DNA from: Gammaproteobacteria bacterium
GTDB taxonomy: Bacteria > Pseudomonadota > Gammaproteobacteria > JAJDOJ01
DNA length: 51,613 nt
Direction of reading: 5' to 3'
Assembly (NCBI GenBank): GCA_022340215.1
Contig: JAJDOJ010000222.1
Location: forward strand, 1 to 51,613
Shown: positions 28,969-36,432 of the stretch, in pieces
How the letters are laid out: every line of letters starts with the position of its first letter
How positions within the stretch are numbered: position 1 is the stretch's first letter
The notes under the pieces: model-generated
Database searches by the model: none
The model's input: the letters and a program-made list of their open reading frames with translations, nothing else
What the model was told of the DNA's origin: nothing
Program-made: the position numbers and the translations under genes

Positions 28969-29409
28969 ATGACTTCCAAGGCGAGGATCGCCGGACTGAC
29001 GGCCGTGGCGATGATGGCCTTCGCCGCCAACTCCGTCCTCTGCCGCATGGCCCTGGAATCAGGGACTATCGACGCGGCAGGCGTTACTGCGGTACGTCCG
29101 GTTTCCGGGGCATTGATGCTATGGCTGGTGATGGCGGTACGTCACGGCGGCCCCTCCACCCGCGGCGAACCGCTGGGCGTCGTCACATTATTCCTTTATG
29201 CCATCTGTTTCTCGCTTGCCTACCTCTCACTGACCGCGTCGACGGGTACCCTGATCCTGTTCGCCTCGGTTCAACTGACGATGTTCGTCGCCGGACTGCG
29301 CGCCGGGGAGCGTATGGCGCCGCTGGCCTGGTTCGGCTTCTTCCTCGCCCTGGCGGGTCTTAGCAAGGCAGGAACGCGCGCAGAAGCGCAGTTTACACAC
29401 AGTAAATGA
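28969..29409 (+). pseudogene. EamA/DMT-family transporter, 3'-truncated at a dispersed repeat
   Basis: The protein begins MTSKARIAGLTAVAMMAFAA, then NSVLCRMALESGTIDAAGVT and VRPVSGALMLWLVM. These are the first helices of a drug/metabolite transporter (EamA) protein. Four or five membrane segments are readable to WFGFFLALAGL near residue 130. Family members have about 280-300 residues and ten helices, but here the frame continues only with SKAGTRAEAQFTHSK and stops. The switch coincides with the arrival of dispersed repeat A and its flank (from about 29360), which suggests that an insertion or recombination removed the second half. The remaining protein is probably not a working transporter. 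Confidence 0.75.
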
Positions 29410-29469
29410 GCAATCGAGCACGTTCTTAACGCCGCCAGGGAGCGCAGGACAGGCTTTTGCGACACCCTC
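29404..29469 (-). repeat. Dispersed repeat A, copy 2
   Basis: On the minus strand this reads GAGGGTGTCGCAAAAGCC, TGTCCTGCGCTCCCTGGCG, then GCGTTAAGAACGTGCTCGAT and TGCTCATT. It shares 66 bases with the copy at 36452-36516, with few differences, and its first 41 with the copy at the pheA stop. It marks the end of the truncated transporter gene. Confidence 0.8.
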
Positions 29470-29487
29470 CGTCGGGTAAGGGGCGGA

Positions 29488-29874
29488 TCAGCAGTTACCC
29501 GAGGTCATGCTCATGCCCTCGATGGAGATAATGGAACAGTCGCCGTCGCTGGCGTAGGAACCGTAACCGCCGGCCCCACCCTGGCTGTAGGACGAGGAAT
29601 GGGACTTGCCGCCGCCTGTCGAGGCAGAGGATCCGTCGTCCTGATACAGGTTGCCCTGCACGGTCGAGTTACCGGCGAAGCCCCAGTTGCCGCTGGCATC
29701 CAGCCAGTAGTTGCCGGCAGGAATCACCTCGCCGAGCGCCAGTTGCAGCGCCTGAAGCTGCAGCCCCTCGACCACCTGCCCGTTGATGATAACTTGCGCT
29801 GCCGCGGGAAAGGCCTGCAACATCAGGACTGCGCCGACGGCCATCAAGAGCAGGCGTTCGCGAATGTTTTTCAT
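29488..29874 (-). CDS. Small secreted Gly/Ser-rich protein of unknown function
   Basis: From the ATG at 29874 (GGAGG 5-6 bases upstream) the product has 128 residues. A signal peptide (MKNIRERLLLMAVGAVLMLQ, ending AFPAAAQ, cleavage likely after AAA) precedes a short domain VIINGQVVEGLQLQALQLAL with VIPAGNYWLDASGNWGFAG. The C-terminal half is low complexity (GGGKSHSSSYSQGGAGGYGS). It ends with two cysteines, DCSIISIEGMSMTSGNC, which could form a disulphide. YWLD-x-x-GNWGF resembles short repeats in other small exported proteins, but no function is known to me. A probable sigma-54 promoter and an IHF site lie upstream, so expression is likely conditional. The frame extending to 29958 is rejected because it would run through that promoter. 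Confidence 0.75.
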   Translation of the reverse strand: MKNIRERLLLMAVGAVLMLQAFPAAAQVIINGQVVEGLQLQALQLALGEVIPAGNYWLDASGNWGFAGNSTVQGNLYQDDGSSASTGGGKSHSSSYSQGGAGGYGSYASDGDCSIISIEGMSMTSGNC

Positions 29875-29938
29875 GTGCCCTCCTTCACGGGGATCGTCTG
29901 GATTGATATGGGGTATCTCGATGCTTCGCCCGGTTATA

Positions 29939-29955
29939 GGCCAGATCCGTGCCAA
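29939..29955 (-). promoter_or_regulatory. Probable sigma-54 (-24/-12) promoter of the small secreted protein
   Basis: Read on the minus strand from 29955: TTGGCACGGATCTGGCC. The GG (-24) and GC (-12) are separated by exactly ten bases, and TGGCAC matches the -24 consensus in full. The -12 element is TGGC in place of TTGC. Predicted initiation is near 29928, giving a leader of about 54 bases with GGAGG before the ATG. An IHF site lies about 50 bases upstream of the start. Confidence 0.6.
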
Positions 29956-29972
29956 CAATGAATTTATTATAT

Positions 29973-29985
29973 TAAGTCATTGATT
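29973..29985 (-). promoter_or_regulatory. IHF-binding site consensus
   Basis: The minus strand reads AATCAATGACTTA, a perfect match to WATCARNNNNTTR. It lies in an AT-rich run (29958-30008) just upstream of the sigma-54-like promoter. IHF commonly bends DNA in this position so that an activator can reach the polymerase. Farther upstream, GATAT (29991) and ATATC (30004) form a short inverted repeat that could be an activator site. Confidence 0.55.
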
Positions 29986-30118
29986 AAGAAGATATTTTTT
30001 ACGATATCTCCAGTTTCTCGGAGTTATTGCCTCTCTCAAACCCACCCAGCCAACCAACATCACCGGGAGAAGTCGTTGGCGAGCAGACAACAGAAAGGAG
30101 GCCATTCCGTTAGCAGAG

Positions 30119-31150
30119 ATGAGACCTGATTCAGATCGATATTTCCTGCCGCCCGAGTGGGCCACGCACCAGGGCACCTGGTTCTCTTGGCCGCACAATG
30201 CGGCAACCTGGCCGGATTGTCTCGAAGCGGCCGAGCGTGCCGTGACCGAGGCGGTGGTCGCGCTTGCGACCGCCGAGACCGTCCGCATCAACGTGTTCGA
30301 CGAAGCCCACCGCGCCTCGGTGGCGGCACGATTCATCGGACGAATCCCGAACAAGCGCTTACGGTTCCACGTTATCCCGACCAACGACGCCTGGTGCCGT
30401 GATCACGGGGCGATCTTCGTCATCCGTCAAGGTCGGCTGGAAGCGCTCGATTTCCGCTTCAACGCCTGGGGCGGCAAGTATCCTCCATGGGATCTCGATG
30501 ATGCCGCGGCCGAACAAATGTCGAAGGTGCTGGGAGTTCCCTGCGAACGCATCGAACTGGTGCTCGAAGGGGGTTCGGTCGAGGTCAACGGCGACGGAGT
30601 GTGTCTGACGACCGAGCAATGTCTGCTGAACCCCAACCGTAACCCGTCGCTTTTACGCGGAGAGATCGAACAAGCGCTTCGGCACTACCTTGGTGTGCGA
30701 CAGGTGATCTGGCTCGGCGAAGGGATCGCCGGCGACGACACGGACGGTCACATCGACGATCTCACGCGCTTCGTCGCCGAGGACACCGTCGTGACCGTCG
30801 TCGAACCCGACCCGCTCGACGTAAACCACGCCCCGCTGCAGGACAATCTCGAACGGCTCCGCGCAGCCCGTCTGCCCGGTCGGAAACGCCTGCGCATCGT
30901 CGAGATTCCCATGCCGCCCCCGCAGCTAAGGAACGGCGAACGCCTGCCGGCGAGCTATGCCAACTTCTATATCGGCAACGGTGTCGTGCTCATGCCCGCC
31001 TTCGACGACAGCAGCGATCCGTTCGCCGCAGAGATCCTCGCCCGCTGCTTCCCGTCGCGGCGCATCGTGCCGATCGACGCCCGCGCGCTCGTCGCCGGTC
31101 TCGGCACCTTCCACTGCCTGACGCAACAGATCCCGGCGCATCAAGGCTGA
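30119..31150 (+). CDS. aguA: Agmatine deiminase
   Basis: AguA hydrolyses agmatine to N-carbamoylputrescine and ammonia. The 343-residue protein has FLPPEWATHQGTWFSWPHNA, TNDAWCRDHGAIFVI, WGGKYPPWDLDD, LVLEGGSVEVNGDGVCLTTE, GEGIAGDDTDGHIDDLTRFV, and GLGTFHCLTQQIPA with catalytic Cys at about 333. These match the peptidyl-arginine-deiminase-like fold of AguA. The start at 30119 has only a weak site near it; AAGGAGG is 17 bases upstream. It opens the polyamine cluster with dhs, speA and aguB but is separated from dhs by a palindromic repeat, so it may be expressed on its own. Confidence 0.94.
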   Translation: MRPDSDRYFLPPEWATHQGTWFSWPHNAATWPDCLEAAERAVTEAVVALATAETVRINVFDEAHRASVAARFIGRIPNKRLRFHVIPTNDAWCRDHGAIFVIRQGRLEALDFRFNAWGGKYPPWDLDDAAAEQMSKVLGVPCERIELVLEGGSVEVNGDGVCLTTEQCLLNPNRNPSLLRGEIEQALRHYLGVRQVIWLGEGIAGDDTDGHIDDLTRFVAEDTVVTVVEPDPLDVNHAPLQDNLERLRAARLPGRKRLRIVEIPMPPPQLRNGERLPASYANFYIGNGVVLMPAFDDSSDPFAAEILARCFPSRRIVPIDARALVAGLGTFHCLTQQIPAHQG

Positions 31151-31280
31151 GTCGAAGCGGTCAACATTGGGTTATGATTCGCCTGTGGGCAAGGACAGGG
31201 AAGGATAACTCAATAACCGCGTGCTCATTAGTGTGGAGAATCCACGCGCAGGCCATCCATTCTTCCCCGGGGTCTGCGGG

Positions 31281-31375
31281 GGTGGACTGCGCTTCACTTG
31301 TCCACCCTACCCTTGTCCACGACCTGCAAATGGAAGTTCGGTAGGGTGGACAAGCGCAGTTCAGCGCAGTCCACC
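31281..31375. repeat. REP/MITE-like imperfect palindrome
   Basis: GGTGGACTGCGCTTCACTTG followed by TCCACCCTACC (31281-31311) is nearly the reverse complement of 31340-31375 (GGTAGGGTGGACAAGCGCAG and TTCAGCGCAGTCCACC). The right arm has a five-base duplication-like insert. A loop of 28 bases separates the arms. Such TAGGGTGGAC palindromes are widely dispersed in proteobacterial genomes. It lies between aguA and dhs. Confidence 0.75.
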
Positions 31376-31403
31376 ATCGAACCACGGAAATAGCAGGTAC
31401 GCC

Positions 31404-32375
31404 ATGGGAACGGTCCGCGGATTCATCAACCACCACTACCGGCACTTTAACGCCGCCATGCTGGTTGGTGCCGCCGAAGGCTGGGCAAAACACCTGGACC
31501 GCGGCGGCAGGATGATGGTGACCCTGGCCGGGGCCATGAGCACGGCGGAGCTGGGTCTATCGCTGGCCGAGATGATCCGCCGGGACAAGGTTCACGCCAT
31601 TACCGCGACCGGTGCGAATCTCGAAGAGGATCTCTTCAACCTCGTTGCCCACGATCACTATGTACACGTTCCACACTACCGGGAGCTTTCCGCAGCCGAC
31701 GAGGAAGACCTGCTGGCGAGAAAGCTCAACCGTGTCACCGATACCTGCATCCCTGAGGAGGAGGCATTTCGTCGCATCGAAGATGCCGTCAGCGCGCGCT
31801 GGCGGTCGGCCGACTCCGCCGGAGAACGGGCCTTCCCGCACGAGTTCCTCTACGAGCTGATCCGGTCCGGAGAGCTCGAACCCGTTTACCAGATCGATCC
31901 GGCGGACTCATGGCTGGTCGCCGCCTGCGAACGGAACCTGCCCGTCTTTGTGCCCGGCTGGGAGGATTCCACGCTGGGCAACAGCTTCGCCGCGCTCGTT
32001 ATCCGGAGCGAGGTGAGGAATGTGCACACGGTGCGAACGGGGATCGAGACCATGATGAGCCTGGCCGACTGGTACCGCGATACGTCGGCCAGCGCTCCGG
32101 TCGGGTTCTTCCAGATCGGCGGCGGTATCGCGGGGGACTTTCCGATCTGTGTCGTGCCGATGCTGGAGCAGGACCTCCAGCTCGAGAACACCCCGCGTTG
32201 GGGCTATTTCTGCCAGATCAGCGATTCGACCACGAGCTACGGCTCCTATTCCGGTGCGGTGCCCAACGAGAAGATCACCTGGGGCAAGCTCTCTGCCGAC
32301 ACGCCAAGGTTCATCATCGAATCTGACGCGACCATCGTCGCGCCGTTGATCTTCGCGCACGTGCTGGGGCAGTGA
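31404..32375 (+). CDS. Deoxyhypusine synthase-like protein (probable homospermidine-type synthase)
   Basis: The 323-residue product belongs to the deoxyhypusine synthase fold: MVTLAGAMSTAELGLSLAEM, ITATGANLEEDLFNLV, VFVPGWEDSTLGNSFAALV, and GFFQIGGGIAGDFPICVVPM for NAD binding. The active-site region NEKITWGKLSADTPRF keeps the lysine (about K295) that forms the enzyme-imine intermediate. Bacteria lack eIF5A, so bacterial homologues are thought to use NAD to join aminobutyl (or guanidinobutyl) groups, giving homospermidine or its bis-guanidino form. The stop overlaps speA, and aguA and aguB flank it, so putrescine or agmatine is the likely substrate. ATG 31404 gives the family-like start MGTVRGFINHHYRHFNAA; the longer frame from 31221 crosses a palindromic repeat and is rejected. 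Confidence 0.85.
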   Translation: MGTVRGFINHHYRHFNAAMLVGAAEGWAKHLDRGGRMMVTLAGAMSTAELGLSLAEMIRRDKVHAITATGANLEEDLFNLVAHDHYVHVPHYRELSAADEEDLLARKLNRVTDTCIPEEEAFRRIEDAVSARWRSADSAGERAFPHEFLYELIRSGELEPVYQIDPADSWLVAACERNLPVFVPGWEDSTLGNSFAALVIRSEVRNVHTVRTGIETMMSLADWYRDTSASAPVGFFQIGGGIAGDFPICVVPMLEQDLQLENTPRWGYFCQISDSTTSYGSYSGAVPNEKITWGKLSADTPRFIIESDATIVAPLIFAHVLGQ

Positions 32376-34369
32376 CCACGATGAGCGCCCGACCGGACCG
32401 TTTGGCACCCGAGTCGCCACCTCTCTGGTCGCCGGGGGATTCCGAGGAACTCTACGCAATGGCCTCCTGGGCCGACGGGTTCTACGGTGTCTCCGGTCGG
32501 GGACACGCCGTGGTCCGGCCCCGGCCGAGCCTGCCATTGGAAATCGATATCCTTGAGGTGGTCGAGCGTGCTCGCGAGTACGATGTGGCCCCGCCAATGC
32601 TGATTCGTTTCCAGGACGTGCTTCGCAGCCGTGTGCGGCGGCTAGCCAGGGCCTTTGCCAACGCCATCGAACAGACCGGTTACGGCAACCGCTACCGGCC
32701 CGTCTACCCGATCAAGGTCAACCAGCTCCACGAGGTGGTTGACGAGGTACTCGACGCGGGAGGTGCGTACGGGCTCGGTCTGGAATGCGGTTCCAAGGCG
32801 GAACTGGCCGCTACGCTCCCCTACGCGAGCGATGACAGGTTGCTGCTCTGCACGGGCGTCAAGGACGAGGTCATGTTGCGGTCGATGCTGTCGGCCCAGG
32901 CACTGGGCCAGCAGGTCCTGCCGGTGGTGGAGAGATACTCGGAGTTCGAGGCGTTCATGGCGCTCGCGGACCGTATGGGCCGCGCGGCGCGGTTCGCCGT
33001 GCGGATCAGGCTATCCACGGCCGGTTCGGGGCGCTGGTTCGAGTCCGGTGGCGAGCGTTCGAAGTTCGGACTGACGGTGCCGGAACTTGTACGTCTCGTA
33101 CGCGTTCTCGAGAACCGCGGCGCACACGATGCGATCGAACTGCTGCACTTCCACCTGGGCAGTCAGATTACCGAGATCCATGTCCTGAAGGAAGCGATCC
33201 AGGAACTCACACAGATCTACGCGGACCTGCGGCAGCGTGGCATCGCGGTCCCGACAATCGATGTGGGCGGGGGATTGGGCGTCGATTATGGTGCGTCACG
33301 GGAAGACCCTCATTCGGCCATCAACTACAGCCTCCAGGAGTACGCCAATGTCGTGGTGACCGAGGTCATGGCGATCTGTCAGGAGCGCGCGGTTGCGCCG
33401 CCGGTCATCGTCTCGGAGAGCGGGCGAGCCATCACCGCGCACCATTCCGTCCTGATCGTGCCCGTCCTCGACAGCCGCCGGCAGGACCGCCAGGCACCGA
33501 CTGAAATCGAGCCCCGCGCACAGGCGACGCGGGAACATCGGATCCTGCAGCGGCTCGTTCGGATGCTCAATGAGATTCCAAATGCCGGGGCGGACGCCAC
33601 GCGGCTGGTGGAGGCCTACCATGACATTCAGGAATCGCGCAACGATGCCATCTCGCTCTTCCGGCTGGGACACCTCGATATCGACACGCTCGCCCGTGTC
33701 GAGACCGCCTACTGGACCGCCTGCCACGAGGTGCTGCACGGACTGGAACAGATCGCGCCGGACCCGCCACCCGCCGAACAGCAGGCGCTGGAACAGCAGT
33801 TGACCGACACCTACCTCTGCGATTTCTCGATTTTCCAGTCCGTGCTGGACCACTGGGCCATCGGCCAGCGATTCCCGGTCATGCCCCTGACCCGGTTGGC
33901 GGAGCAACCCACCCGACGGGCGGTCGTCGTGGACCTGACCTGCGACTCGGACGGCAGGATCCGAGATTATGTCTGCCCGCAGGCTGCCGGCGGACACCTG
34001 CCGCTGCACGAATTGCGTAAAGGCGAGGCGTACCTGCTCGGCATCTTCCTGGTCGGGGCCTACCAGGACATCCTCGGCGACGCCCACAACCTGTTCGGGC
34101 GACTCCCCGAGGTGCACGTCTACGCCGACGAAGGGGAACCCGGCAACTTCTGGATCGAGAAGGCGATTCCCGGCATGACCGTGAGCGAGATGCTGGCTCA
34201 GGTTCAGTACTTTCCCAGTGATCTCAACCGGCGCATGAGCGAACTGGTGCGGCGAAAGATCGACGCGGGAGAGCTCCGGCCGAGCGAGGGGATGAGGATT
34301 CTCAACAACTACGGCAAGCTGTTCGCCGACACCACGTACTGCAGAATCGAGCAATGCGGCGATGTCTGA
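32372..34369 (+). CDS. speA: Biosynthetic arginine decarboxylase
   Basis: SpeA is a PLP enzyme converting arginine to agmatine. The 665-residue product has YGVSGRGHAVVRPRP, NRYRPVYPIKVNQLHEVVDE with the PLP lysine in YPIKVNQ, LGLECGSKAELAATL, ELLHFHLGSQITEIHVLKEA, VDVGGGLGVDYGASREDPH-like text, and the late CDGQG-type region LTCDSDGRIRDYVCPQAAGG, where the second residue is Ser-Asp rather than the usual Gly. The size agrees with E. coli SpeA. The GTG at 32372 overlaps the dhs stop (GTGA), and GGGG lies just before it. The ATG at 32381 is an alternative. It overlaps aguB by eight bases, so dhs-speA-aguB form one coupled operon. Confidence 0.94.
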   Translation: MTTMSARPDRLAPESPPLWSPGDSEELYAMASWADGFYGVSGRGHAVVRPRPSLPLEIDILEVVERAREYDVAPPMLIRFQDVLRSRVRRLARAFANAIEQTGYGNRYRPVYPIKVNQLHEVVDEVLDAGGAYGLGLECGSKAELAATLPYASDDRLLLCTGVKDEVMLRSMLSAQALGQQVLPVVERYSEFEAFMALADRMGRAARFAVRIRLSTAGSGRWFESGGERSKFGLTVPELVRLVRVLENRGAHDAIELLHFHLGSQITEIHVLKEAIQELTQIYADLRQRGIAVPTIDVGGGLGVDYGASREDPHSAINYSLQEYANVVVTEVMAICQERAVAPPVIVSESGRAITAHHSVLIVPVLDSRRQDRQAPTEIEPRAQATREHRILQRLVRMLNEIPNAGADATRLVEAYHDIQESRNDAISLFRLGHLDIDTLARVETAYWTACHEVLHGLEQIAPDPPPAEQQALEQQLTDTYLCDFSIFQSVLDHWAIGQRFPVMPLTRLAEQPTRRAVVVDLTCDSDGRIRDYVCPQAAGGHLPLHELRKGEAYLLGIFLVGAYQDILGDAHNLFGRLPEVHVYADEGEPGNFWIEKAIPGMTVSEMLAQVQYFPSDLNRRMSELVRRKIDAGELRPSEGMRILNNYGKLFADTTYCRIEQCGDV

Positions 34370-35258
34370 CCGCAATCCCGATGTCGTACGCATCGGCCTC
34401 GCGCAACTGCGCATCTCGGAAGATCCCGAAGCCAACCTCGCACGCGCGGTCGAGGCGATCCGCAAAGCCGCGGACCAGCGAGCGCAGGTCGTCTGCCTGC
34501 CGGAGCTGTTCCGTTCCCGCTACTTCTGCCAGTCCGAGGACGTGGCGAACTTCGACCTCGCCGAGGCAGTACCAGGCCCTACGACAGACGTGCTGGCTAG
34601 GGTCGCTGCCGAACTCGACGTGGTAATCGTCGCGAGCCTGTTCGAACGGCGAGCCGCTGGTCTTTACCACAACACCGCGGCCGTGATCGACGGGGCGCGG
34701 GGCGTCGTCGGCCGGTACCGGAAGATGCATGTCCCTGACGATCCACGCTACTACGAGAAGTTTTATTTCACCCCCGGCGACCTGGGATTCCGGTCCTTCC
34801 CCACCGCCGCGGGGCGGCTCGGGGTCCTGATCTGCTGGGACCAGTGGTTTCCGGAAGCGGCGCGTCTCACGGCGATGACCGGGGCTGAGATCCTGTTCTA
34901 CCCGACGGCGATCGGCTGGCACCCCGAGGAACAGGACGCGTTCGGCAAGGTCCAGTTAGAGGCGTGGGAAACCATCCAGCGCGCCCACGCCATCGCCAAC
35001 GGCTGTTTCGTGGTCGCGGTGAACCGGACCGGCTTCGAACTTGATCCCAAGGGCGATGGCGGCATCCGGTTCTGGGGCCAGAGCCTTGCTGTCGGCCCCG
35101 ACGGCCGGGTCCTCGCCCGCGCGTCGGCAGATGAGGAGGCCGTACTCATGGTACCCCTGGACCGCCGACGAATCCGCGAGCAGCGCGAGGGCTGGCCGTT
35201 TTTCCGCGACCGACGCATCGACGCCTACGGGGCGCTTTCCAGGCGATACATCGATTAA
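34362..35258 (+). CDS. aguB: N-carbamoylputrescine amidase
   Basis: AguB, a nitrilase-superfamily enzyme, hydrolyses N-carbamoylputrescine to putrescine, CO2 and ammonia. The 298-residue protein shows the Glu-Lys-Cys triad: VVCLPELFRSRYFCQ (Glu), GRYRKMHVPDDPRYYEKFYF (Lys) and RLGVLICWDQWFPEAARLTA (Cys). IGWHPEEQDAFGKVQLEAWE and NGCFVVAVNRTGFE follow. It overlaps speA by eight bases. Together speA, aguA and aguB give a complete arginine to putrescine route. The TAA stop (35256-35258) is also the first three bases of a MITE-1 end fragment. Confidence 0.94.
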   Translation: MSDRNPDVVRIGLAQLRISEDPEANLARAVEAIRKAADQRAQVVCLPELFRSRYFCQSEDVANFDLAEAVPGPTTDVLARVAAELDVVIVASLFERRAAGLYHNTAAVIDGARGVVGRYRKMHVPDDPRYYEKFYFTPGDLGFRSFPTAAGRLGVLICWDQWFPEAARLTAMTGAEILFYPTAIGWHPEEQDAFGKVQLEAWETIQRAHAIANGCFVVAVNRTGFELDPKGDGGIRFWGQSLAVGPDGRVLARASADEEAVLMVPLDRRRIREQREGWPFFRDRRIDAYGALSRRYID

Positions 35259-35278
35259 GGCGATTGCCGGAAAACGAC
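35256..35278 (+). repeat. Solo end of MITE-1 at the aguB stop codon
   Basis: TAAGGCGATTGCCGGAAAA (35256-35274) is identical to the left end of the MITE-1 copies at 47610 and, apart from one base, 51454. After ACGACC the similarity stops. No right end is nearby, so this is a fragment left by deletion. Confidence 0.65.
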
Positions 35279-35470
35279 CGTCAAGGAATTCGCCGAACGG
35301 GAACAGGCCCACCTTACCCCCCGCCTTGCCTTTCTATGGCAAGGACCGGAAACAGGCTCGGAGAAGGGCTACCTCGATCATCCCGTCTTTCATCGATGGG
35401 CACGGCTCCATTCGCCGGAAGAAAATCGAATCTTTGCGGACCCGCAGCAAAAGGCGTCACTTCCGGGGGG
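35277..35470 (+). other. Possible coding remnant downstream of aguB
   Basis: In the same frame as aguB, past its stop, the sequence reads TVKEFAEREQAHLTPRLAFL, WQGPETGSEKGYLDHPVFHR and WARLHSPEENRIFADPQQKA before losing character near 35470. Amino acid composition and GC-rich third positions look like true coding sequence, but there is no start codon at its head, where the MITE end lies. I do not recognise the family. A perfect hairpin, CCTTGCC-TTTCTAT-GGCAAGG (35324-35344), lies inside it and is an alternative reading as a transcript-end structure. Confidence 0.3.
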
Positions 35471-35545
35471 GCAATCGCTAGCTTTCGTCACGCTCGCCAG
35501 GCGTATCCACGGCTCCCGAGAACGAAAACACCGGCAGCCGAACGG

Positions 35546-35956
35546 TCAATCGAGGAGCGTCTCCCACACCGTATCGCCCTTTGCTAGCGCACCATCGGAA
35601 AAAGACACGATGGACATCGGCTCCTGCGCGTCGTTGCGCAGGGCATGGAATATCCCCGCATCGACATTCAGCACCAGGACCCGGGTCCCGTCGAACCGGC
35701 GCCTGGAGACATCGGGCGCCGGCGGACTCCGCCATGCCAGCGTCCAGGGACCCGCCGGGCGGACCACCATTATCTCCGCGCGTTGCGGGTGGGCGTGGTT
35801 CCCACGGACCGCGCCCGGAACGATGGTGACGGCGTGCATCTCCCGGACGGCCCCGAAGCCGGCGAGGCACTCGACCGGGACACGCAGCGATTCACCACGG
35901 CCGTCTTCGTGTGGTTCGAGTTCGGTAATCCGGATGCTGGTCACATGATCCCCCAC
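35546..35956 (-). CDS. Small cupin protein (sugar-epimerase/WxcM-like)
   Basis: The 136-residue protein has a single cupin barrel: DGRGESLRVPVECLAGF, VREMHAVTIVPGAVRGNHAH (GNHAH metal-type motif), AEIMVVRPAGPWTLAW, RVLVLNVDAGIFHALRND, and SIVSFSDGALAKGD. The pattern resembles the WxcM/FdtA or dTDP-4-dehydrorhamnose 3,5-epimerase-like sugar-modifying cupins, but it is short and the assignment is only to the fold. A role in surface sugar synthesis would fit the nearby kdn genes. It is oriented opposite to aguB and lies alone between repeat-rich stretches. The substrate is unknown. Confidence 0.65.
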   Translation of the reverse strand: MGDHVTSIRITELEPHEDGRGESLRVPVECLAGFGAVREMHAVTIVPGAVRGNHAHPQRAEIMVVRPAGPWTLAWRSPPAPDVSRRRFDGTRVLVLNVDAGIFHALRNDAQEPMSIVSFSDGALAKGDTVWETLLD

Positions 35957-35984
35957 CGCCCCGATTGATCGAGCACGGAGTGTT

Positions 35985-36225
35985 TAGGCGATTGCCGGAA
36001 AATGACATACCGGATCGCGCCGGGTGAACTGCGAAGCAGTTAACGGCTTGGGCAGGAAGCCCAAGACCGGTGCCCAAGCAAAGCAGGGACAGCGCCGCGC
36101 CGGGATCGCTCGTCATCAAGACGCGACAACAGGCGCATCGTCGAACCATGTAACGGTTGTCGCAGCACAGAGAACGGACGACAAAGACAAGCAGGATGGT
36201 ATGTCATTTAACATAAATCGCCTTA
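35985..36225. mobile_element. MITE-1, copy 1 (long form)
   Basis: The left end is TAGGCGATTGCCGGAAAATG and then ACATACC. The right end, GGTATGTCATTTAACATAAA with TCGCCTTA, is its imperfect inverse. Inside, CGCGACAACAGGCGCATCG pairs with the GGTTGTCGC arm, so the DNA can fold almost end to end. Compared with the copy at 47610, an extra segment of about 80 bases (GGGTGAACTGCGAAGCAGTT through GACAGCGCCGCGCCGGG) is present. It encodes no protein. It abuts MITE-2 directly at 36225. Confidence 0.8.
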
Positions 36226-36390
36226 TATACCCGTCACGGACAGGTTTTTCCCGGCACGCACGCCCTCTTCGTCCCGTGGCGGCGTTGCGATTCCTTGCAA
36301 TAGAGCGGCTATTGCGCGTCATCGCGTCTTGCCACGAAACGAATATGACATAGACTCTTTCTCGTGAAAACCTGTCCGTGACGGGTATAT
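36225..36390. mobile_element. MITE-2 with 24-bp perfect terminal inverted repeats
   Basis: ATATACCCGTCACGGACAGG then TTTT (36225-36248) is the exact reverse complement of 36367-36390. The 166-base element has no coding capacity and contains an internal hairpin GCAATAG-AGCGG-CTATTGC. The TATA at each end suggests a TA target, as used by IS630/Tc1-mariner-type transposases. A further single end with one mismatch is at 37579-37605. Confidence 0.85.
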
Positions 36391-36432
36391 CAGCTTAGGT
36401 GACAATCGTGACGGGCGCGAGTACATGATCGG

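Noticed and set aside
27405-29048. A 547-codon minus-strand frame
   Set aside because: Antisense to rmuC and the end of mupP; no recognisable motif and no ribosome-binding site.
33296-34465. A 389-codon minus-strand frame antisense to speA
   Set aside because: Shadow of speA and the aguB start; no independent signal.
35892-36149. An 85-codon minus-strand frame, and similar short frames inside MITE-1
   Set aside because: They are translations of a non-coding palindromic repeat and recur only because the repeat recurs.
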